Shown one piece after another: positions 48,144-56,717 of a stretch of 64,000 bases of DNA; the stretch's first letter is position 1; each line of letters starts with the position of its first letter. The stretch is from positions 1-64,000 of the forward strand of contig JAHRHA010000001.1 of assembly GCA_020027875.1 (NCBI GenBank), given 5' to 3'. Source of the stretch: Micromonosporaceae bacterium. Lineage in GTDB: Bacteria > Actinomycetota > Actinomycetes > Mycobacteriales > Micromonosporaceae. The notes beneath the pieces were generated by a model that did no database searches, was not told the origin of the DNA, and saw only the letters and a program-made list of their open reading frames with translations. The position numbers and the translations under genes were made by a program.

Positions 48144-49567
48144 CCGCCGGGGGGGCCGAGCGGGCCGGGCGGTAGCCAGGGCGCATGCCCGGCCGGCGGC
48201 GCCGACGCGGCCAGCAACGGGACAGCCACGGGGACAACCGGCAACGGGGGCGCGGCCACCGGGCGCACCACGTGGTCTGGGAACTGGATCAGATAACCGC
48301 CCGCGTTCCACCAGGCCAGCCGTGCGTACGGGTCTCGCCCGGCGAAGACCCTACGGTACGCATCGATGGTCTCCAACAGACGCCGCTCCTCGTCCAGGGC
48401 GGCGGCGAGATCGTGCGGCTTGGCGTAAAGGCCTCGGGTGAGTCCATCCCGCAGCAGCGCGAGCCGGGTCGCGGCGACCTGGTATCCCCGCATCGCGGCC
48501 TGCCCCGCGTCGCCGGCCACCCGCTTCGCCCACTTGCGAGCCGACAGGCGCCGGCCAAGGGTGCCTAGCGCCGCAATTTCGGGGGGAGAGAACCAACCCG
48601 CGCCCACGTACGCGGGCAGGGCGCGCTCCGCCAGGCGGCCCTCCCATGATCGGACCCAGAGCACGAGCCCGACCATCGCAAAGAAGATCGGCATGAAGAC
48701 GGCGAAGTATCCATAGAGGATGAAGTACGGCTCGTCCTTCGCCAGGGTCGCCATGAGGTTCCACCCGCCGTGCAGCATCATCGCCGCCAGCAGCCCGGCC
48801 AGGGGGGCCACCACGCGTACCGTTCGGCTCGGCGATCGGGCGGCGATACCCAGCCCGATCCCCGTCAGCGACGTGAACAGCGGATGGGCGAACCCGGTCA
48901 GCGGCACCCGCATGATAAAGATCGCCGTGACTGCGAAGGCGCCTGCGGCGTACCCCTTCTCGGATTCGCCGGCGAATCCGTGACCGCCGAGGTAGAGGAT
49001 GTTCTCCACCATCGCGAAGCCGGTGGCGGAGAGTCCGCAGAAGACGATGCCGTCGATGATCCCGGTGAACGCCTTACGGTAGAAGGCGAATAGCAGCAGG
49101 GGGAAGGCCGCCTTGAGTAGCTCCTCGATGAACGGGGCGACCAGAACGGCGACCAGGTCCTCCGCGACGCCCCACGCCTCGAACAGGTGGGTCGCCTGGG
49201 TGTTGACGACCAACGCACCGCTCGTGGCGACGCCCGCGCCCCAGAGAAAACTGACGATAATGATCCACAAAGGTGACGGGTCGTAACGGTCCAACCACAG
49301 GAAACAGCCGACCAGTACCGGCACCGGCAGGAGTGCTCCCGTGATGCCGACACCCAGTGCGACCGGCCCGATGTTCCACCCGACGTAGGTGACTATGCCG
49401 ATGACACTCAACGCGCAGACGGCGATGAGCAGGCCGAGCCAGAGCAGGCGCCGGCCCTCGAACCCGCGCGCAGGCGGGACCGAGTAACCCGCCATCGGCG
49501 GGCCCGGGTAACCGCTGCCCGGCGGCTGTGCGGCTGGAACCGGGGGGCCGGAGGGCGGCAGCAGCAT
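48134..49567 (-). CDS. PrsW-family intramembrane metalloprotease
   Basis: A 477-residue membrane protein. After a Pro/Gly-rich N-terminus and several helices, the PrsW motifs appear: APFIEELLKAAFPLL (EExxK), GFAMVENILYLG (ENxxY-like), a His in FAHPLFTSLTGIGLG and HGGWNLMA. These provide the metal-binding residues of the family, which cleaves anti-sigma factors or other membrane proteins. A cytoplasmic helical domain of about 150 residues follows the last helix, ending in a Pro-rich tail. The substrate is unknown. Confidence 0.88.
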   Translation of the reverse strand: MLLPPSGPPVPAAQPPGSGYPGPPMAGYSVPPARGFEGRRLLWLGLLIAVCALSVIGIVTYVGWNIGPVALGVGITGALLPVPVLVGCFLWLDRYDPSPLWIIIVSFLWGAGVATSGALVVNTQATHLFEAWGVAEDLVAVLVAPFIEELLKAAFPLLLFAFYRKAFTGIIDGIVFCGLSATGFAMVENILYLGGHGFAGESEKGYAAGAFAVTAIFIMRVPLTGFAHPLFTSLTGIGLGIAARSPSRTVRVVAPLAGLLAAMMLHGGWNLMATLAKDEPYFILYGYFAVFMPIFFAMVGLVLWVRSWEGRLAERALPAYVGAGWFSPPEIAALGTLGRRLSARKWAKRVAGDAGQAAMRGYQVAATRLALLRDGLTRGLYAKPHDLAAALDEERRLLETIDAYRRVFAGRDPYARLAWWNAGGYLIQFPDHVVRPVAAPPLPVVPVAVPLLAASAPPAGHAPWLPPGPLGPPGGQR

Positions 49568-49655
49568 GGCGCCAGCCTAACCACGCCCGCGGTCGACGGC
49601 GCGCGAGGCCATAGGCCCGTAACCGGCGTGAAGGACAGGTGCACCTATGCGTTTT

Positions 49656-49670
49656 TGACAATGAAAGTCA
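49656..49670. promoter_or_regulatory. Candidate Zur box upstream of the zinc operon
   Basis: TGACAATGAAAGTCA (49656-49670), an AT-rich island in GC-rich DNA, contains the inverted repeat AATGA-AAG-TCATT (49660-49672). It resembles actinobacterial Zur boxes such as TGAAAATGATTTTCA. It lies 20 bp upstream of the znuA start, overlapping the expected promoter, where Zur with zinc would repress. Confidence 0.55.
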
Positions 49671-49690
49671 TTTGCGGGGAGAGTCGTGGC

Positions 49691-50656
49691 ATGGTTGACA
49701 TGCGCCCTTGCGGTGCCCACCGGGCTGGCTTCGCCGTCCTCGCATCTGCTCTCGCCCTGCTGGGACCGACCGCGTGCGGATCGAGTCCGGATCAGGGTGC
49801 CGGTCAGAAGGTGAATGTGGTGGCGGGCTTCTACCCGCTCCAATTCGTCGCCGAGCAGGTCGGTGGCGACCGGGCGAGCGTGACGAACCTCGCCCAGCCT
49901 GGTGCCGAACCGCACGACATGGAACTAAGTCCAAGCCAGGTGGCTGAGATCGCAGACGCCAACCTTGTCGTCTACATCGCCGGATTCCAGCCGGCGGTCG
50001 ACGAGGCAGTCAAGCAGGAGGCGAAGGACTCCTCGTTCGATGCGGCGACCGCGGTGACACTGATCGACGCGACGGCGGGCCACGGCCACGAGGCCGCGGG
50101 CGCAAGCCCGGAGCCCACGCCGGCCGAGGAGGACGGCGGAAAGGACCCGCACATCTGGCTCGACCCGACCCGCCTCGCCACCATCGCGGACGCACTCGCC
50201 GAGCGTCTCGCCACCGCCGATCCGGCCGGAGCCGCCGGCTTCCGCGAGCGGGCGGCCGCCCTCAAGGGTCGTCTCACCGAGCTGGACCAGCAGTACCAGC
50301 AGGGGCTGAAGACGTGCCAGCGCCGGGAGATCGTGGTGAGCCACGCGGCCTTCGGCTACCTCGCCGATCGCTACGACCTCGACCAGATCGCGATCACCGG
50401 CATCTCCCCCGAGGTTGAGCCCACCCCACAGCGCCTAGCGGAGGTAGCCGCCGAGGCGAAGGAGCACGGCGCGACCACGATCTTCTTCGAGACGCTCGTC
50501 AGCCCGAGGGTCGCGGAGGCCATCGCGACCGAGGTCAAGGCGCGTACGGCCATGCTTGATCCGATCGAAGGACTGCAGCCGGGCTCGACGGACGACTACC
50601 TTTCGGTCATGCGCACGAACCTGGCGACTCTGAAGCCGGCCCTGGGCTGCACATGA
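49691..50656 (+). CDS. znuA: Zinc ABC transporter substrate-binding lipoprotein ZnuA
   Basis: A 321-residue cluster 9 binding protein. A signal peptide ends near ALLGPTAC, giving a likely lipoprotein. Metal-binding features: EPHDMELSPSQ (first His), a His-containing acidic loop (GHGHEAAG...GGKDPHIWLDP), and VVSHAAFGYLADRY. The His-rich loop is characteristic of zinc rather than manganese carriers. ATG 49691 has GGGGAGAG upstream; ATG 49700 is an alternative. It is the first gene of a five-gene operon with znuC, znuB, an SmtB regulator and Zur. Confidence 0.9.
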   Translation: MVDMRPCGAHRAGFAVLASALALLGPTACGSSPDQGAGQKVNVVAGFYPLQFVAEQVGGDRASVTNLAQPGAEPHDMELSPSQVAEIADANLVVYIAGFQPAVDEAVKQEAKDSSFDAATAVTLIDATAGHGHEAAGASPEPTPAEEDGGKDPHIWLDPTRLATIADALAERLATADPAGAAGFRERAAALKGRLTELDQQYQQGLKTCQRREIVVSHAAFGYLADRYDLDQIAITGISPEVEPTPQRLAEVAAEAKEHGATTIFFETLVSPRVAEAIATEVKARTAMLDPIEGLQPGSTDDYLSVMRTNLATLKPALGCT

Positions 50657-51423
50657 GCACCGTCGTCGAGCTGCGCGACGGGGTGGTGGCCTATGGCGAC
50701 CGCCCCGTACTGCGTGGTGTCGACCTGACTGTGCACGCGGGTGAGGTTGTGGCGATCCTCGGCGCGAACGGATCGGGCAAGTCCACACTTATCAGGGCAA
50801 TTCTTGGGCTAGTTCCGCTGGTCTCGGGCACGCTGAGTCTCTTTGGAGTGTCGCGCCGGGGACGCGAACTACGCGGCCAATGGCGGCGGATCGGTTACGT
50901 CCCACAACGGCTCGGCGCGGGTAGCGGCGTGCCGGCGACGGTCGCCGAGGTTGTTTCGACCGGCCGGCTGGCGCGACGCGGAATGCTGCGCCCCGCGGGC
51001 GCTGCCGACCGGGCCGCGATCGCCTCGGCACTTGCCGCTGTCGGGCTGGCCGACCGGGCGACCGCGCCGGTGGGAACGCTCTCCGGGGGTCAGCAGCAGC
51101 GCACCTTGATCGCCCGAGCTTTGGCCGCGGAGCCGGAGCTGTTGGTGCTCGACGAACCGACGGCTGGCGTGGACGCCCGAAGTCAGTCAGCGTTTGCCGA
51201 TGCGCTACGGGCATTCGTGGCTGGCGGCAGCACGGTCCTGCTCGTCGCCCACGAGCTGGGTCCGCTCCAACCGCTGGTCACCCGGGCAGTGGTCCTCCAT
51301 GATGGCGCCATCGCCCACGACGGTCCGGTGCCAGTGCCGGCCGGCCACCACGCGGACCCACACCACGATCACGTACACCCGCACGCTCCCCACGACCCGC
51401 CCGGCATCTGGACCGGGCCTTGA
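50653..51423 (+). CDS. znuC: Zinc ABC transporter ATPase ZnuC
   Basis: A 256-residue ATPase: Walker A GANGSGKST, signature [16 protein letters not shown], Walker B LLVLDEPTAGVD, H-loop VAHEL. The C-terminus is a His/Asp-rich tail (HHADPHHDHVHPHAPHD) that could sense or buffer zinc. ATG 50653 overlaps the znuA stop. It is coupled to znuB by a 4-bp overlap. Confidence 0.92.
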   Translation: MSTVVELRDGVVAYGDRPVLRGVDLTVHAGEVVAILGANGSGKSTLIRAILGLVPLVSGTLSLFGVSRRGRELRGQWRRIGYVPQRLGAGSGVPATVAEVVSTGRLARRGMLRPAGAADRAAIASALAAVGLADRATAPVGTLSGGQQQRTLIARALAAEPELLVLDEPTAGVDARSQSAFADALRAFVAGGSTVLLVAHELGPLQPLVTRAVVLHDGAIAHDGPVPVPAGHHADPHHDHVHPHAPHDPPGIWTGP

Positions 51424-52295
51424 GTCTCTTCGCGTACGACTTCATGCAGCGCGCACTGCTCGGCGTGCTTATCACCGGGCTCGCCGCGCCTGCCCTTGGT
51501 ATCTACCTGGTCCAGCGTCGAATGGCGCTCATCGGCGACGGCATCGGCCACGTTGCCCTCACCGGCGTCGGCCTCGGGCTGCTTACGAGCCGTTCGCCGG
51601 TGATCACCGCGGTCGTTGTCTCGGCCCTCGGCGCGGTGGCGGTCGAGCTGATCCGCGAACGTGGCAAGGCATCCGGGGACATCGCCCTCGCCCTGCTGTT
51701 CTACGGCGGCATCTCCGGTGGCGTGTTTCTGGTGGCTCTGGCGGCGGGGAAGACCAACGCCAACCTCATGGCGTACCTTTTCGGATCACCGCTTACCACC
51801 TCTCGCGATGACCTCGTCGTGATGGCGGTGCTCGGCGGCGTCGTGTTGGCGGTCACCCTGCTGCTGCGGCCCTGGCTCTTCGCGATCTGCCAGGACGAGG
51901 AGTACGCACGCGTGGCCGGCCTGCCGGTACGGGCGCTGAACCTCCTGCTCGCGGTCACCACGGCCGTTACGGTGACGGTGGCGATGCGCGCGGTCGGGCT
52001 GCTGCTGGTGAGCGCGATGATGGTGGTGCCGGTCGCCGCGGCCCAGTTGGTGACGCGCGGCTTTCGCGCCACCATGCACCTCGCGATGGTGCTCGGCGTT
52101 GCGGCGGCGGCCGTGGGCATCTGGATCGCGGCCGAGTATGACACTGCGCCCGGCGCGACGATCGTTCTGGTGGCTATCGCCGCCTTCGCCGTCCTCGCGG
52201 CCGGCGCGGCGGTGTGGCGCACAGCCCGGCGCAGAGCCGGCGCGGCGGGCGGTGACGGCGAGGCCGAGCCGCCCGAGGTAGTGCTACAGGCGTGA
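51420..52295 (+). CDS. znuB: Zinc ABC transporter permease ZnuB
   Basis: A 291-residue permease of the ABC-3 family with eight or nine helices (FMQRALLGVLITGLAAPALG, RRMALIGDGIGHVALTGVGLGLL, then VRALNLLLAVTTAVTVTVAMRAVG). The C-terminal tail is hydrophilic. TTG 51420 overlaps the znuC stop. With ZnuA and ZnuC it forms a high-affinity zinc importer. Confidence 0.92.
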   Translation: MSLFAYDFMQRALLGVLITGLAAPALGIYLVQRRMALIGDGIGHVALTGVGLGLLTSRSPVITAVVVSALGAVAVELIRERGKASGDIALALLFYGGISGGVFLVALAAGKTNANLMAYLFGSPLTTSRDDLVVMAVLGGVVLAVTLLLRPWLFAICQDEEYARVAGLPVRALNLLLAVTTAVTVTVAMRAVGLLLVSAMMVVPVAAAQLVTRGFRATMHLAMVLGVAAAAVGIWIAAEYDTAPGATIVLVAIAAFAVLAAGAAVWRTARRRAGAAGGDGEAEPPEVVLQA

Positions 52296-52317
52296 TGGGC
52301 CGGATACGGTAGCGGTG

Positions 52318-52692
52318 ATGAGCACAACCAACGTGTCCGGGGCCTCGACCTCTGACGCGAGCAGAGTCGACGCTAGCCGAGTCGATGCGACCGGCGCCAT
52401 CGGCTCCGGCGCGACGGCGTACGAGGCCGCGGGCGAACTGCTGCGGGCGCTCGCCGCGCCGATCCGCATCGCCATCGTCACCGAACTCGGCGCGGGCCCC
52501 CGCTGCGTGCATGAGCTCGTCGACTCGACCGGGGCGCCGCAGCCCCTCGTCTCGCAGCATCTACGAGTCCTCCGGGGCGCCGGCGTGGTGCGCGGTCAGA
52601 GGCGCGGGCGGGAGATCGCGTACTCCCTCACCGACGAGCACATAGGCCATATCGTGGCCGACGCGATTACCCACGCACGGGAGCCGCGGTGA
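52318..52692 (+). CDS. ArsR/SmtB-family zinc-responsive regulator
   Basis: A 124-residue winged-helix repressor. After a low-complexity N-terminus (DASRVDASRVDAT), the helix-turn-helix lies around CVHELVDSTGAPQPLVSQHLRVL. The last helix reads DEHIGHIVADAITHARE, an exact DxHx10HxxE motif, which is the alpha-5 zinc site of SmtB/CzrA. It should release DNA when zinc is bound. ATG 52318 is chosen; GTG 52315 directly precedes it. It is coupled to the Zur gene by a GTGA overlap (52689-52692), as in the mycobacterial smtB-zur pair. Confidence 0.85.
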   Translation: MSTTNVSGASTSDASRVDASRVDATGAIGSGATAYEAAGELLRALAAPIRIAIVTELGAGPRCVHELVDSTGAPQPLVSQHLRVLRGAGVVRGQRRGREIAYSLTDEHIGHIVADAITHAREPR

Positions 52693-53087
52693 GTGGCCCG
52701 GCGGCGCCGCGCAATACCCGGCAGCGAACCGCGATCGCGGCGCTGTTACAGGATCTCGACTCGTTCCACAGTGCACAGACGCTGCATGGCATGCTGCGCG
52801 AACGTGGCCAACGACTTGGGCTCACGACGGTCTACCGCACGCTGCAGTCGCTGGCTGAGACGGGCGAGGTTGATGTGATGCGCCCGCCATCGGGTGGTGA
52901 GCACCTCTATCGCCGCTGCGGCGAGGGCCACCATCACCATCTGGTGTGCCGATCCTGTGGCGCCACTGTCGAGGTCGACGGGCCGGCCGTGGAGCGATGG
53001 GCGGAGAAGGTGGCGGCCGAAAACGGCTTTTCGGATGTAAGCCACACTCTGGAGATATTCGGCACTTGCCCGGCATGCTCGCGCTGA
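52689..53087 (+). CDS. zur: Zinc uptake regulator Zur (Fur family)
   Basis: A 132-residue Fur-family repressor. The DNA-binding region includes RQRTAIAALLQDLDSFHSAQTLHGML and GLTTVYRTLQSLAETGEVD. The metal sites include GEGHHHHLVCRSCG and the final CPAC pair, giving a structural CxxC...CxxC zinc site. The HHHH run and gene context with znuACB support a Zur role. GTG 52689 overlaps the SmtB stop. With zinc it would repress from the AT-rich dyad upstream of znuA. Confidence 0.92.
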   Translation: MSGPAAPRNTRQRTAIAALLQDLDSFHSAQTLHGMLRERGQRLGLTTVYRTLQSLAETGEVDVMRPPSGGEHLYRRCGEGHHHHLVCRSCGATVEVDGPAVERWAEKVAAENGFSDVSHTLEIFGTCPACSR

Positions 53088-53106
53088 CGGCCGCACAGTT
53101 GAGTAT

Positions 53107-53706
53107 GTGAGGATCTATGCAGACCGTCCGACCGTCGCAGGCCGCCAGTTCGTGACGGATCTGCTCGTGCTCGCGTGGGTGGTCTTCTGGATCTGGGCGG
53201 CTACCAAGGTCTACGACACGGTGCAGAAGCTCGCGGTGCCCGGCCAGAAGATCGAAGGCGCCGGCGTGGGAATGGCCGGCGGGCTCTCCGATGCCGGCGA
53301 CAAGGTCGACAACGTGCCCGCCGTCGGGGACGCGCTCGCCTCGCCGCTCGACCAGGCGGCCGGAGCCGCCGAGTCGCTTGCCGATGCCGGTCGCGCACAG
53401 CAGGAGGCGGTTCAGAATCTCGCGGTCACCCTCGTCGTGCTGCTACTCATCGTCCCGCTCGCGCTCGTGCTGTTCGTCTGGCTGCCGCTGCGGGTGCGCT
53501 GGATCCGCCGGGCCACCTTCGCCACATCGCTACGCCGCGGCCGCGGTGGGCGCGACCTGCTCGCGCTGCGCGCCCTGGCCAATCAGCCGTTGCGCCGGCT
53601 CGCCCCCATCCACGCCGATCCGGCGAGCGCCTGGCGTGACGGCGAGGAGTCCGTGGTGAACTCCCTCGCCGCCCTTGAGCTACGAACGCTTGGTCTGCGT
53701 AGTTGA
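53107..53706 (+). CDS. Hypothetical two-helix membrane protein
   Basis: A 199-residue protein with two hydrophobic helices (about residues 17-34 and 100-121) separated by an Ala/Gly-rich, amphipathic region (SDAGDKVDNVPAVGDALASPLDQAAG). The C-terminal 75 residues are basic (RVRWIRRATFATSLRRGRGGRDLL). I do not recognise a family. GTG 53107 is 20 bp downstream of zur, so it may ride on the zinc operon. Function unknown. Confidence 0.75.
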   Translation: MRIYADRPTVAGRQFVTDLLVLAWVVFWIWAATKVYDTVQKLAVPGQKIEGAGVGMAGGLSDAGDKVDNVPAVGDALASPLDQAAGAAESLADAGRAQQEAVQNLAVTLVVLLLIVPLALVLFVWLPLRVRWIRRATFATSLRRGRGGRDLLALRALANQPLRRLAPIHADPASAWRDGEESVVNSLAALELRTLGLRS

Positions 53707-53731
53707 GCGGCGACGCCTCATCCCACGACCC

Positions 53732-53798
53732 AAGATCTCCGCGATCATGAGCTCACCGTCGTCAAACAGCGCCGATCATGACCTCCAGGTCATGATCG
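53732..53798 (+). repeat. Dispersed palindromic element, copy C
   Basis: It begins AAGATC (53732-53737) and ends in CGATCATGACCT / AGGTCATGATCG with CC between (53773-53798, 12-bp arms). The stop codon of the convergent acyl-CoA dehydrogenase (TGA, minus strand 53790-53792) lies inside the right arm. It is oriented like copy A. Confidence 0.85.
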
Positions 53799-55772
53799 AC
53801 GGCTAGAGGGAGGGCGGGGAATGCGGCGTCGTACGTCCGGCACCGCCGATGGTCCGGGCTCCCAGGACGAGACCCACTCGCCCTCGCTGGGTGGCGGTAG
53901 GACGCCTGCCTCGATCGAGGTGTAATGGCCCGAAGCGACCTTCTTCGCGAGCGCCACGTCGGCCGCGTCGGTGTTGCGCCACAGACCGTCGAAGAGCGAC
54001 TCGACCCGTACCCGAGCTTGCTCGCAGAACAGATCGGCCAGCTCCACGCCCTCGGGGCGGGTCGACCGCTCGGACCGCGCCCGCACGCACGCGGCCGACA
54101 TCGCGAACAGTTCCGCGCCGATGTCCACGATCCGGCTGAGGAAGCCCTGCTTGCGCTCGAGCCGCCCCTGCCAGCGGGTCATGCCATAGAACGTCGACCG
54201 CGCGAGTTTGCGCGAGGCCCGCTCCACGTAGCGAACATGCCGGGCCAACGGGCCGAAGGACCCGTAACCTCCGGGCACCTGTCCGCCGCCGACAGCGAGG
54301 GTGGGCAGCCAGCGGGCATAGAAGCCACTGGCCTTCGCGCCAGCCTTCGCCTTGGTCCCGAAGGTCGCGTCCGGGTCGATGATGTCTCCGGCAACCGACA
54401 GGTGTTGGTCGACCGCCTCGCGGGCGATGAGCAGGTGCATGATCTCGGTCGAGCCCTCGAAGATGCGATTGATGCGCAGGTCACGGAGGAGCTGCTCGAC
54501 CCCGATAGCTCGCTCGCCGCGGGCCTTCAGGGACGGCGCCGTCTCATATCCACGGCCGCCTCGGATCTGGATCAGCTCGTCCGCAATCAGCCAAGCCATT
54601 TCGCTCGCGTACAGCTTGACCAGCGCCGCCTCGATCCGGATGTCGTTACGGTCGTCATCGGCGAGCATGCAGCACAGGTCCAGCATGGACTCCATGCCGT
54701 AGGTGGTGGCCGCGATGAATGCGATCTTTCGCGCGACCGCCTCGTGCTCGCCGACCGGCCGGCCCCACTGCACGCGCTGCGACGACCACTCCCGCGCGAC
54801 TCCCAGGCACCATTTGCCCGCCCCGACGCACATCGCCGGCAACGAGAGCCGGCCGGTGTTCAGGGTGGTCAGGGCGATCTTCAGACCCTGGCCCTCCTTG
54901 CCGATCACGTTCGCCTTCGGCACCCGTACATCGTGGAAGCGCGTGACGCTGTTCTCCAGACCCCGCAGGCCGAGGAAGGCGTTGCGCCGCTCGATGGTCA
55001 CGCCCTCGCTCTCCGTCTCCACGACGAAGGCGGTAATGCCGCCCCGGTGACCCTCCGACGGCGGCACCTGCGCCATCACGACGAGCAGGGTGGCCACCGT
55101 GCCATTGGTGGCCCACAGCTTGACTCCATTGAGGACATAATCGCCGTCAGCCGTAGGCACCGCGGTCGTGCTGAGCCTAGCCGGGTCGGAGCCCACATCG
55201 GATTCGGTGAGGAGGAAGGCAGAGATTTCACCGCCGGCCAGCCGGGGAAGGAACTTCTCCTTCTGCTCCGGGGTGCCGAAGAGCTTGAGCGGCTGGGGCA
55301 CCCCAATGGACTGGTGTGCCGAGAGCAGCGCCGACAGCGACGCGCTCCCCGAACCGACGAGCATCAGTGCTCGGCAGTAGTCCAAATTGGACAGCCCGAG
55401 GCCGCCGTACTTCTCGTCGATCTTCATACCGAACGCACCCAGGCCGGCCAGACCGGTGAACACGTCGTCGGGGATCCGTGCATCCCGCTCGATCTGCTCC
55501 CCGTCGATCTTCGTACGGGTAAACTCCTCAAGCGCGTCAAGGAACACCTTGCCCCTCGCCACGGTCTCCGCGTCGGGCTGGGGCCACGGATCGATCAAGC
55601 CGAGGCGGAGCCGCCCCAGGAAGAGCTCCTTGCCGAAGCTCGGCTTGCGCCACTCAGTCTCGCGTGCGGCCTCAGCGACCTGTCGCGCCTGCCGCTCGGT
55701 CACCTGGGTAGCGGCCGGGGTCGAGCCGCCTTCGGGCTCGGTCTCCGTTGGCCGGCTCTCGGTCGTCGTCAT
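53790..55772 (-). CDS. Acyl-CoA dehydrogenase (FadE type, long two-domain form)
   Basis: A 660-residue flavoenzyme. The usual dehydrogenase core (residues 70-450) has AFLLTESDVGSDPARLSTTA, LWATNGTVATLLVVMAQV, the FAD motif IRGGRGYETAPSLKARGERAIGVEQ and INRIFEGSTEIMHLLIAREAVD. A C-terminal extension of about 180 residues resembles VLCAD/FadE10-like enzymes. It introduces the first double bond in beta-oxidation. ATG 55772 has AGGGGGTGG upstream. Its final residues (RRS-stop) come from palindromic element C. Confidence 0.9.
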   Translation of the reverse strand: MTTTESRPTETEPEGGSTPAATQVTERQARQVAEAARETEWRKPSFGKELFLGRLRLGLIDPWPQPDAETVARGKVFLDALEEFTRTKIDGEQIERDARIPDDVFTGLAGLGAFGMKIDEKYGGLGLSNLDYCRALMLVGSGSASLSALLSAHQSIGVPQPLKLFGTPEQKEKFLPRLAGGEISAFLLTESDVGSDPARLSTTAVPTADGDYVLNGVKLWATNGTVATLLVVMAQVPPSEGHRGGITAFVVETESEGVTIERRNAFLGLRGLENSVTRFHDVRVPKANVIGKEGQGLKIALTTLNTGRLSLPAMCVGAGKWCLGVAREWSSQRVQWGRPVGEHEAVARKIAFIAATTYGMESMLDLCCMLADDDRNDIRIEAALVKLYASEMAWLIADELIQIRGGRGYETAPSLKARGERAIGVEQLLRDLRINRIFEGSTEIMHLLIAREAVDQHLSVAGDIIDPDATFGTKAKAGAKASGFYARWLPTLAVGGGQVPGGYGSFGPLARHVRYVERASRKLARSTFYGMTRWQGRLERKQGFLSRIVDIGAELFAMSAACVRARSERSTRPEGVELADLFCEQARVRVESLFDGLWRNTDAADVALAKKVASGHYTSIEAGVLPPPSEGEWVSSWEPGPSAVPDVRRRIPRPPSSRRS

Positions 55773-55865
55773 GGGCCACCCCCTGTGTGGGTACACGAAC
55801 CTGAGCTCTCCTGATAAGGCTACTCGTCAGTACTACTCGGGGGTAGCTCCATCTCGGTGACAGGC

Positions 55866-56624
55866 TCAGCGGCCTTGGTTGGCGACCGCGGCAGCGGCTT
55901 CGGCGGCGGCGGCCGGGTCGAGGTACTCCCCTCCCGGCGTCAGCGGCCGCAATGTCCCCGGATCCAGGTCGTACCGCAGGGGGATCCCGGTTGGGATGTT
56001 CAGCGCCGCGATCGCCTCGTCCGAGATCCCATCGAGGTGCTTGACGATCGCCCGTAGCGAGTTGCCGTGCGCCGCCACCAGCACCGTCTGTCCGGTCAGC
56101 AGATCCGGCACGATCTCGTCATACCAGTACGGCAGGGCGCGCTCCAGAACGTCCTTGAGACACTCCGTACGGGGCATAAGCTCGGGCGGGAGCGTGGCGT
56201 AGCGCGCATCGCCCACCTGGGAGAACTCGTCACCGTCCGCGATTGGTGGCGGCGGCACGTCGTACGAGCGCCGCCAGAGCATGAACTGCCCCTCCCCGTA
56301 CGTCTCCAGGGTCTGCTTCTTGTTCTTTCCCTGTAATGCGCCGTAGTGCCGTTCGTTCAACCGCCACGAGCGCCGTACCGGGATCCAGTCCCGATCCGCC
56401 ACGTTAAGTGACAGCTCGGCCGTGCGGATGGCCCGGCGCAGCACCGACGTGTGCACGACATCGGGTAGCAGATCGTGCCCACGAAGTAGTTCCCCGCCGC
56501 GACGCGCCTCGGACTCGCCCCGGGCGGTCAGGTCCACGTCCACCCACCCGGTGAACAGGTTCTTCGCGTTCCACTCGCTCTCGCCGTGGCGGAGCAGCAC
56601 AAGCGTGCCCACGTTGCGACTCAT
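55866..56624 (-). CDS. gpmA: 2,3-bisphosphoglycerate-dependent phosphoglycerate mutase
   Basis: A 252-residue mutase of glycolysis and gluconeogenesis. The catalytic phosphohistidine motif [50 protein letters not shown] and the second catalytic His in [13 protein letters not shown] are intact. ATG 56624 (MSRNVGTLV) is preferred; ATGs at 56633 and 56657 are possible. The gene belongs to the conserved mshA-ybjN-gpm neighbourhood, here split by thiolase and fadB. Confidence 0.93.
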   Translation of the reverse strand: MSRNVGTLVLLRHGESEWNAKNLFTGWVDVDLTARGESEARRGGELLRGHDLLPDVVHTSVLRRAIRTAELSLNVADRDWIPVRRSWRLNERHYGALQGKNKKQTLETYGEGQFMLWRRSYDVPPPPIADGDEFSQVGDARYATLPPELMPRTECLKDVLERALPYWYDEIVPDLLTGQTVLVAAHGNSLRAIVKHLDGISDEAIAALNIPTGIPLRYDLDPGTLRPLTPGGEYLDPAAAAEAAAAVANQGR

Positions 56625-56648
56625 GCGCCACATCTTCCCGCACCTTCC

Positions 56649-56717
56649 GCCGATCATGACCTGGAGGTCATGATCGGCACCGATTCACGACGGCCAAGTC
56701 GTGATCACCGGGATCTT
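56649..56717 (-). repeat. Dispersed palindromic element, copy D
   Basis: A perfect 14-bp-arm inverted repeat (GCCGATCATGACCT / AGGTCATGATCGGC, GG spacer, 56649-56678) is followed by the accessory half ending at AAGATC on the minus strand (56712-56717). The TGA stop of the fadB-like gene (56705-56707) lies within the accessory half, so the element encodes its last residues. It separates fadB from gpm, both on the minus strand. Confidence 0.85.
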
